From Nitrospirota bacterium (GTDB lineage Bacteria; Nitrospirota; Nitrospiria; Nitrospirales; UBA8639): a stretch of 11,247 nucleotides of DNA. The DNA lies in NCBI GenBank assembly GCA_029879555.1, contig JAOUQB010000045.1, forward strand, positions 1 through 11,247, in the 5' to 3' direction. The position numbers and the translations under genes were made by a program. A model generated the notes under the pieces. It did no database searches, was not told the DNA's origin, and saw nothing but the letters and a program-made list of their open reading frames with translations. Of the stretch, positions 5,794 through 11,247 are shown in pieces. Within the stretch, counting starts at the first letter, position 1; every line of letters starts with the position of its first letter.

Positions 5794-7038
5794 TTACTTC
5801 TTTTTCAGCAGCACGTTCGTTTTTTTCTGGGCGATTTCGACGATTTGGAAGGCACGGTCCTTTTGACCAAGAGGGGCATCCTGCTCCACTTCCTTCAAGA
5901 AATCTTGGGGACCATGAACCGGCGCATAGGTAAGGGTGACGATCACATCCATGGACGGCGCATCTTTGGGGGTGGGGAAGGTGAAGACTTCTTTGCGGGT
6001 TTCTTCCGGCTGGAGCAGAGTGTCTTGTAACACTTTTTTGGCTTCAAAATCGAAGACGGTTTCTTTCCCATCCCCGCCGCCAAACACTCGTTGATAAAAC
6101 CGTTGTTCATTATAGACGGTTTTCAAGTTTTTCCCCTTAATGGACAGATCGACGACGATTCTTGACCATCCAGGATGGGGCATCGGCAGGTTATGGGGTA
6201 CGAGACTTTTAATGGAGACATCCACCTGAGACGTCGCTCCATTGACGGTCGTGGAAAAATCGAGTTCAACCGCGTCCGCTCGAACTTTCCCAAATCTTCC
6301 AGGGAAACTATGGTTCGCCACTTTCCGAATCTTTTCGCCATTGGCTGATTCATCAACGGCTTCGGGCATATGGCAGGCCTGGCAGGGCTTGCCACTTGTT
6401 TCGGCTTGAGAGGCCTTCCAATCTCCCAACCAACCAGGGAGGTCCTTCGCTGTTTGTGGGGTCTGTGGCAAGGAATCATGACAGGTGACGCAGAGCTGTG
6501 AATTCCTAAAGAGGTCAAGCTTTTGGGATTGATGCGCCAAGTTTTCAGCCGCCTTATCGTAACTCCCAAAAATTGTTTTGCCTAATTCAAAGGTGGGTAT
6601 CGGGGGGTGAGACGCGGCATCCACCTCATGAATTAAATGACATTGGGGACAGCCCACACCATCCATCTGCGGATCCTTGGATTGCACTTCTTTGATGAAC
6701 TGGGGCAAGAGCTCTCCATATTCAGCAATATGTGGAGCATGGCATTGAAAACACATGGCCTGATCTTTTTTATCAGCTTTGGCCAAATACCGTTCTAAGG
6801 TGATACGGAATGGAGCAGAGACGATTGACCGGGATTGTGCCGATGCTTCCCATTCTTCAAAAACCCGGAGATGACAACGTTTACATTTTTCTGAGCTCGG
6901 AAAGGCCTTTTCCAGTGGCTTTTTAGCTGCCCATGTTGAAGATATCCCCAAAGCCAAAACCGTGAGCACCAGGATGCTCCCCATGACGGCCAAAATTGGC
7001 CTGGCTGATAGCGTTGGTTTTTGTATTGTCTTATCCAT
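5794..7038 (-). CDS. Pentaheme cytochrome c, membrane-anchored or secreted (414 aa)
   Basis: Five CxxCH heme-attachment motifs are at residues 52-56 (CKRCH), 96-100 (CFQCH), 130-134 (CPQCH), 183-187 (CVTCH) and 219-223 (CQACH). A hydrophobic segment at about 15-37 ends in TWAAK, so it is a signal peptide or anchor and the hemes lie in the periplasm. Histidine 243 in ANHSFPG and the histidine in ENLAHQS (about 165-171) are likely distal heme ligands, because both motifs recur in the neighbouring paralog. After residue 260 there are no hemes; the region is beta-rich (VDVSIKSLVPHNLPMPHPG) and looks like a separate sandwich domain. The arrangement resembles cytochrome c554-type electron carriers. 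AAGGA stands 8 bases before the ATG. It is the last gene of the leftward operon, 57 bases after its paralog. The electron partner is unknown. Confidence 0.9.
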   Translation of the reverse strand: MDKTIQKPTLSARPILAVMGSILVLTVLALGISSTWAAKKPLEKAFPSSEKCKRCHLRVFEEWEASAQSRSIVSAPFRITLERYLAKADKKDQAMCFQCHAPHIAEYGELLPQFIKEVQSKDPQMDGVGCPQCHLIHEVDAASHPPIPTFELGKTIFGSYDKAAENLAHQSQKLDLFRNSQLCVTCHDSLPQTPQTAKDLPGWLGDWKASQAETSGKPCQACHMPEAVDESANGEKIRKVANHSFPGRFGKVRADAVELDFSTTVNGATSQVDVSIKSLVPHNLPMPHPGWSRIVVDLSIKGKNLKTVYNEQRFYQRVFGGGDGKETVFDFEAKKVLQDTLLQPEETRKEVFTFPTPKDAPSMDVIVTLTYAPVHGPQDFLKEVEQDAPLGQKDRAFQIVEIAQKKTNVLLKKK

Positions 7039-7095
7039 GAGCCGGTTCCTTTAATATGAAGCCTTGAGACTTGGGCAAAGACGGTGCTCCCAAAA

Positions 7096-8421
7096 CTATA
7101 AATTCATCGTCCGGAACGTCAGCAACCGTGGCGACGAATAATCTTGAATAATGGCTTCGGCCTTCTCACGATCCTTGTCCGTGGGTAGGGTGGCCAGATA
7201 TGCGGCCTTTAGCTCTTCCGTCGGAGTGGGAATTAAGGCATAACTCAAAGCAGCTTCCAACACCAATCCTTTGGTTTCCAATGACGATTTCAATGAAAAA
7301 GGAATGTGCCGCGTTGTTCCTCCATTCACCAGAGGCCGGGGAATCGGTCCCCGCAACAATTCTTCAAACGTCTTTCCAAACCGCTCTTCATATTGATCGA
7401 CAATTTGTCCATCTTCCGTTTTAAGCGTGACCGTCACAAAAAACTGCTTCAGAACCGGGTCTCCTCCAGGAAAAGAATGCGGAAGTGCTCCATTTTTCAC
7501 GAGCACTTCACCTTCAATCACGCCTTGACCAGGCTTCACGTCAATATCAACACGAGAAAACCATTCGGCCTGGAGGTTCCGGTTACTCAGCATGATTCCT
7601 GGAATAACAATGCCTTGGAACCAATGCCGCCCAATGGGCCGGGTTAAGGCTCCCCGTTGGGATGTCGAACTCCCAGTTGATTGTTCCATATGGCAATCCT
7701 GGCAAATGGTCCCTTTGAGAATTTCACCTGGTATATCTTCCCGCATGACATCTTTGACTTTGCCAAAGTGGCAAGAGGCACAATAGTGGGCGCCTTTATA
7801 AACATCAGCCTGTTTCGAAGGATGGACCAGATTTTCATCTGGCTCGGCGTAGGGACCAAAGATCGTCGCCCCCGCAGAAATTTTAAACGTCGGGTGTCCA
7901 TTCGGATTGTCTTGGGTCCCAGAAATCAAATGGCAGGCACTACAACTGATCCCTTCAACGGTGACATGCTTTCTGCCCTTCATCACCTGCTCAATAATTC
8001 GATCAGTATGCTGAGGGAACACCGTAACCGACGGGGCATGACACGAGAGACACCGATTCCGTTGATCGGCATCTGGTTTGGTTTGGAGCCATAGACCCAG
8101 GACAGTTTGGAACACCGGCGAAGTCAGCGCAGTGCCATGCAACAGGGCGCCATCCACCCGACCAAAGGTTTTGAGATCCATGGTTTGCTCACGCATGCCC
8201 TTCCATTCTTCATAATGGCGGTCATGGCATTGCTTACATTGCTCAGAGGGGATAAACGTCTGTTCAATCTCTTCAATCCAGGTTTGGTCGGCTTCAGCAA
8301 CCGCTGACTCGCCTTGCGCTCTGACGATTCCTACCAGACTGAGAACCAGGACGAGGCTCCCAAGCCAAACGATTGGTGGGTTCCATCTCCATACCGTTGG
8401 ATGAGCAAATCGGTTCAACAT
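7096..8421 (-). CDS. Pentaheme cytochrome c, paralog of the downstream cytochrome (441 aa)
   Basis: With the ATG at 8421 as residue 1, CxxCH motifs are at 62-66 (CKQCH), 124-128 (CLSCH), 160-164 (CSACH), 214-218 (CASCH) and 240-244 (CQDCH). A signal peptide with core WLGSLVLVLSLVGIV ends at VRA-Q, near residue 35. The protein shares with its neighbour SE-C-CH followed by a YEEW/FEEW box, a TIFG-Y-ENL-H-S box and an HWFQG/HSFPG box, as well as a heme-free C-terminal domain containing ALPHSFPGG. A longer reading from a TTG at 8454 would overlap the preceding PDZ gene by 23 bases and add residues ahead of a clean signal peptide, so I prefer the ATG; neither start has a strong ribosome-binding site. 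It probably passes electrons in the periplasm, with the heme-b protein encoded upstream as a possible partner. Confidence 0.9.
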   Translation of the reverse strand: MLNRFAHPTVWRWNPPIVWLGSLVLVLSLVGIVRAQGESAVAEADQTWIEEIEQTFIPSEQCKQCHDRHYEEWKGMREQTMDLKTFGRVDGALLHGTALTSPVFQTVLGLWLQTKPDADQRNRCLSCHAPSVTVFPQHTDRIIEQVMKGRKHVTVEGISCSACHLISGTQDNPNGHPTFKISAGATIFGPYAEPDENLVHPSKQADVYKGAHYCASCHFGKVKDVMREDIPGEILKGTICQDCHMEQSTGSSTSQRGALTRPIGRHWFQGIVIPGIMLSNRNLQAEWFSRVDIDVKPGQGVIEGEVLVKNGALPHSFPGGDPVLKQFFVTVTLKTEDGQIVDQYEERFGKTFEELLRGPIPRPLVNGGTTRHIPFSLKSSLETKGLVLEAALSYALIPTPTEELKAAYLATLPTDKDREKAEAIIQDYSSPRLLTFRTMNL

Positions 8422-8431
8422 TGGTAGGTCA

Positions 8432-8917
8432 CTAATCTTGCAAAATCCGAACAAAATGAAAATTCAATCCGCCAGTGACACCCACGCCACTCATCGGTTC
8501 ATAAGTAGCGACCGTAAAATTTGGCGTGGACATGGTCTTTTCCAACGCATTTCCCAAATCGACCAAGGTCCGAATTTCAAAAATATCAACTTCTTTAATG
8601 ACCGCTTTGACTTTGATGCCAGATAATTCGGCAGGCGAACCCCCGATGACCGCAAAGACCACCACGCCTTCGGCCTTGTTCAGGCCAAGAAGCTCCTTAA
8701 TTTCTTCATCAACTTCTCCTACGTCCACACCGAACTTCTCCGCAAGCTGGATCGCCTTTTCTGCCGTCATGGGGCTAACCGCATTAGGGTCCGACTCAGG
8801 GGTGGTAGCGAGACCTGTATGGGCGAATAAGATACACCAGAGGACCAGCAGGAACATGATGGTAGCCTGCTTGGTAGACCTCCGACCAACCTCTTTTTTA
8901 ATAGCATCCTCTCGCAT
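8432..8917 (-). CDS. Small secreted PDZ-domain protein (161 aa)
   Basis: Residues 19-37 (hydrophobic core IMFLLVLWCILF, then GLA) form a signal peptide or anchor. Residues about 75-140 fit a PDZ domain: LLGLNKAEGVVVFAVIGGSPAELSG is the carboxylate-binding loop, strand and SPA-G turn seen in HtrA-type PDZ domains, followed by VIKEVDIFEIRTLVDLGNALEK. There is no protease domain and no heme motif. PDZ domains of this class bind protein C-termini, so a scaffold or assembly role for the neighbouring periplasmic redox proteins is a reasonable inference. The ATG overlaps the upstream stop codon in TAATG (8915-8919), implying translational coupling to the heme-b gene. It ends 10 bases before the preferred start of the first cytochrome gene. 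Confidence 0.8.
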   Translation of the reverse strand: MREDAIKKEVGRRSTKQATIMFLLVLWCILFAHTGLATTPESDPNAVSPMTAEKAIQLAEKFGVDVGEVDEEIKELLGLNKAEGVVVFAVIGGSPAELSGIKVKAVIKEVDIFEIRTLVDLGNALEKTMSTPNFTVATYEPMSGVGVTGGLNFHFVRILQD

Positions 8918-9849
8918 TATGAACCACTCTTATTGTTGACCACCGGATCGATTTGCAGTTGCATCCACGAGGCCACGGCCTTCTGTCCATTTCGCTCTTT
9001 GTTCTCCCCATTCCAAACGGCAAAGGCAATGGCTTGTAGGCGACCAGGAATCAGCATCGCCTCATTCTCCAGGTCATCTCCATCGACAGTCAGAGGCCGT
9101 TTCATCACCAGCCGCCAGAGTCCCCGTTTCCACTCTGCTTGGCCTTTAATGCGTCCTTGCCGTTCCTTACTGGTCAAGGTACTGAATCCGCCTCCGATCA
9201 GATCCTCCACTGAAGACGGTCGACGTGGGATGACTTCAAATCGACGTGGGCCTTTTCGTTCCCGCTTAGATTCCTGAGCGCGGGCTTCTCGGCGATCCAC
9301 GTCGCTTTGCCAATCCGCTTTCCAATGCCAGATATTCACATAATGGTCTAACTGTCCCATACAAAAGAAGGCTGGTGCATCGCCAACCGGAAGCGCCACC
9401 GCCGCACCATCCCTAAACACTCCAGGCGTGAGCGATTCATTGACTGTGGCATCCTGCCATTCCATTAAAAATGCGACCTCTTTCCCATTGTGAATCGACC
9501 GGATCGATAACGCACGGACACTCGGTTCTGGCCAGACAGGCCGAGTAATAATTTGTCCGCTCAGGGGAAGCGGAAGCGGTGAGACTTTCTCCCACGCTGG
9601 ATCCGATGGATGATCAGGCACCTCCCCTTCTTGATAATGCGCGCGAACGACCATGCCCTGTGAACTCACTAATGGCACTTCGTACCAAGTTAAGCCAGAG
9701 AGCAGAACTAAACCCATCACGCCCCACAACCACAGTGGCTGCATCAACAGTGCGTTGATCTGATTGAGTGCCTTATTCAAATTAAAGAACCCTTTGGATA
9801 TCTCTTTACCCAACTCATTTGATGGAAACATAGATTTTCGATAGGCCAT
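8917..9849 (-). CDS. Heme-b gamma-subunit-like protein (ethylbenzene dehydrogenase-type heme-binding domain), membrane-anchored (310 aa)
   Basis: The domain resembles the heme-b gamma subunits of type II DMSO-reductase-family enzymes (ethylbenzene dehydrogenase, selenate and chlorate reductases, nitrite oxidoreductase NxrC). With the ATG at 9849 as residue 1, APAFFCMGQ places a methionine at 164 and HYVNIWHWKADWQ follows at about 169-181. GQKAVASWMQLQ has a lysine at 290. Met and Lys are the heme ligands in EbdC, and these two fit by position. No CxxCH is present. A hydrophobic segment at about 38-55 follows some 37 polar residues, unlike a simple signal peptide, so it is probably a membrane anchor with the heme domain in the periplasm. 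TTG codons at 9858 and 9855 are alternative starts; AGGG lies upstream. It heads the operon, but no catalytic alpha or iron-sulfur beta subunit is encoded in the window. Confidence 0.82.
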   Translation of the reverse strand: MAYRKSMFPSNELGKEISKGFFNLNKALNQINALLMQPLWLWGVMGLVLLSGLTWYEVPLVSSQGMVVRAHYQEGEVPDHPSDPAWEKVSPLPLPLSGQIITRPVWPEPSVRALSIRSIHNGKEVAFLMEWQDATVNESLTPGVFRDGAAVALPVGDAPAFFCMGQLDHYVNIWHWKADWQSDVDRREARAQESKRERKGPRRFEVIPRRPSSVEDLIGGGFSTLTSKERQGRIKGQAEWKRGLWRLVMKRPLTVDGDDLENEAMLIPGRLQAIAFAVWNGENKERNGQKAVASWMQLQIDPVVNNKSGS

Positions 9850-10070
9850 ATTCAACAATACCCTGCCCCATCCCGGACAATGCTATGACTGTCATTTCAT
9901 CTTACCATTTTCAATTGAGAGAACGCATAATCGAGATGACCATCCCCACATAGAATAGAAAGATTTCGAAAGTTGAGAGAAAAGGGGTTCACGGAAAAGA
10001 AGAGGGAGTCGACGATTGTGACAACAGCCACAGAAATTTGACGAATTGGTCATTCAAGGAGTGGGGAGGA
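9850..10070. other. Intergenic region upstream of the heme-b/cytochrome operon
   Basis: This stretch of about 220 bases should hold the operon promoter on the minus strand. I see no convincing -35/-10 pair and no sigma54 GG/GC pair with correct spacing. TTGAAA on the minus strand (about 9910-9915) has no good -10 partner. No strong terminator for the upstream NHL gene is visible either, so read-through from it is possible. Confidence 0.4.
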
Positions 10071-11247
10071 CTATCCCAATTTCACTCGTCGAATTTTATT
10101 TTCATTACGCTCACAAATATATAAATGCCCTTGGGAATCCAAGGCTAAGCCAGACGGCGTATTCACGATCGCCTCTGTGGCCAACAGACCATCTCCATGC
10201 TTCAACATGCCGGCGTCTTCTTTCGCCACAAAGCGAGCAGCCCCACAGCCACCCATATTTTTGTCATCATACCCACTGTCTCCATTGCCCACGACAGTGG
10301 TAATAATGCCTGTCTTGGCATCCACCTTTCGTATCCGGTGATTCATGGAGTCGGAAATATAGACATGTCCTTCTTCGTCTACCACCGCACTTTCCGGAAC
10401 ATTCAACATCGACTGGACGGCCAACTTCCCATCCCCATCAAACCCAAATCGACAAACTCCAGCTATGGTAGAAACCAGACCCGTTTTCATGTCGATTTTT
10501 CGTATGCGATTGGTGCCCTTATCCGTCAAGTACAGGTCGCCTTGGCGATCGATATCAATACCGACCACATCATAAAACTTACATTCCGTCGCAGGCTTTC
10601 CATCATCAAGATAAAGATCCAAATCCAATCCATCGGAGCACTTCGGACGCAACAATCCTTCGTCGTTACTGAAATCGATTCCAATTGCATCGCCAGACAA
10701 CACAATGAGGTTTTGCGCGGTTAACGGACTGATTCGCTCATCATCTTCATCCGTCCAACAACCACCAATCGTCGTTACGAGACCCGTTGCAGTATCATAT
10801 TTTCGAATACGATGAGCTTGCGTATCGGCAATGTACAGACAATCATGGCTGTCAAAGACAATGGCGGCTGGATAGGTGAGATTGACCTCTAATCCTGGAC
10901 CGTCCCCATTAAATCCCCATTGTCCAGTACCCACCACTGTTGTAATAATTCCAGTTTCCGCATCGATTTTCCTGATTCGGTTACTCCCAGAATCACAAAC
11001 ATAAAGATTATTTTTTGAATCACAGGCTACATCCAAAGGGAGATACAATCCTGCTTCAGCACAAGGGCCATAATCACCGCTATAGCAGGTTTCCCCGGTT
11101 CCGGCGAAATTATGGAGGAGGCCAGTTTCCATATCAACTCGACGAACCCGGTCAGAACCACATTCGGCAATGTAGAGGTATCGCCCTTCTCGATCAACGG
11201 TGACCTGGTTCGGAAGTGGAATACCGGCTTTAACCGCACGCTTGCCA
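10071..11247 (-). CDS. NHL-repeat beta-propeller protein, 5' end beyond the right edge (391 aa visible)
   Basis: Six NHL-type repeats are visible. Each has the pattern (D/S)xxGxLYxxDxxxxRIRKxDxxTGxxTTxxGxG; examples are NLYVCDSGSNRIRKIDAETG, CLYIADTQAHRIRKYD, DLYLTDKGTNRIRKID and HVYISDSMNHRIRKVD. The last one (HLYICERNENKIRRV) ends the protein. The frame stays open to the window edge above the methionine at 11132: codons there encode LYIAECGSDRVRRVD, another repeat, so that methionine is internal and the gene is partial. Between the third and fourth repeats (about 10560-10750) is an atypical acidic insertion with cysteines (DLDLYLDDGKPATECK). NHL propellers usually bind proteins or other ligands; no catalytic residues are recognisable. 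It lies upstream of the heme-b operon on the same strand, about 220 bases away. Its cellular location is unknown because the N-terminus is missing. Confidence 0.88.
   Translation of the reverse strand, partial: GKRAVKAGIPLPNQVTVDREGRYLYIAECGSDRVRRVDMETGLLHNFAGTGETCYSGDYGPCAEAGLYLPLDVACDSKNNLYVCDSGSNRIRKIDAETGIITTVVGTGQWGFNGDGPGLEVNLTYPAAIVFDSHDCLYIADTQAHRIRKYDTATGLVTTIGGCWTDEDDERISPLTAQNLIVLSGDAIGIDFSNDEGLLRPKCSDGLDLDLYLDDGKPATECKFYDVVGIDIDRQGDLYLTDKGTNRIRKIDMKTGLVSTIAGVCRFGFDGDGKLAVQSMLNVPESAVVDEEGHVYISDSMNHRIRKVDAKTGIITTVVGNGDSGYDDKNMGGCGAARFVAKEDAGMLKHGDGLLATEAIVNTPSGLALDSQGHLYICERNENKIRRVKLG

Noticed and set aside
1..11247. CRISPR array, tRNA, rRNA or intact transposase
   Set aside because: No regularly spaced direct repeats, no cloverleaf, no ribosomal RNA sequence and no recognisable transposase or integrase frame were seen on either strand.

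Overview
The window looks like a chromosomal piece of a Gram-negative bacterium rich in periplasmic c-type cytochromes. I lean towards Nitrospirota (Nitrospira-like). The reasons are a heme-b protein resembling the gamma subunits of type II DMSO-reductase-family enzymes (the group that includes NxrC), next to two five-heme c-type cytochromes, plus lipoprotein and signal-peptide features of a cell with an outer membrane. This assignment rests on family resemblance recalled from memory and not on a search.

Left part (1-3665). A possible leftward membrane-protein gene begins close to the left edge and runs out of the window. Two rightward genes follow: a divergent methyltransferase-like protein (261-971) and a Gfo/Idh/MocA-family NAD(P)-dependent oxidoreductase (1032-1997). 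A leftward gene for a membrane-anchored protein of unknown function (2013-2693) converges on the oxidoreductase. It is divergently paired with a class I SAM-dependent methyltransferase (2748-3665).

Middle part (3666-5793). A gene-poor stretch of about 950 bases holds several inverted repeats, with a tight run of hairpins at about 4190-4363, and no convincing gene. It leads into an M48-family zinc metalloprotease lipoprotein (4618-5511). Downstream of that gene is a 155-base structured intergenic element with imperfect terminal inverted repeats (5549-5703), followed by a short hairpin at the end of the next operon.

Right part (5794-11247), all leftward. A compact gene set reads: membrane-anchored heme-b gamma-subunit-like protein, then a small secreted PDZ-domain protein (joined by a TAATG stop/start overlap), then two paralogous pentaheme cytochromes c. 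Every member has an export or membrane-anchor segment, so together they look like a periplasmic electron-transfer module. No catalytic molybdopterin or iron-sulfur subunit is visible here. Upstream, on the same strand and running off the right edge, is an NHL-repeat beta-propeller protein whose true start lies outside the window.

The most interesting candidate system is this orphan gamma-subunit/PDZ/two-pentaheme operon. The structured intergenic elements come second.
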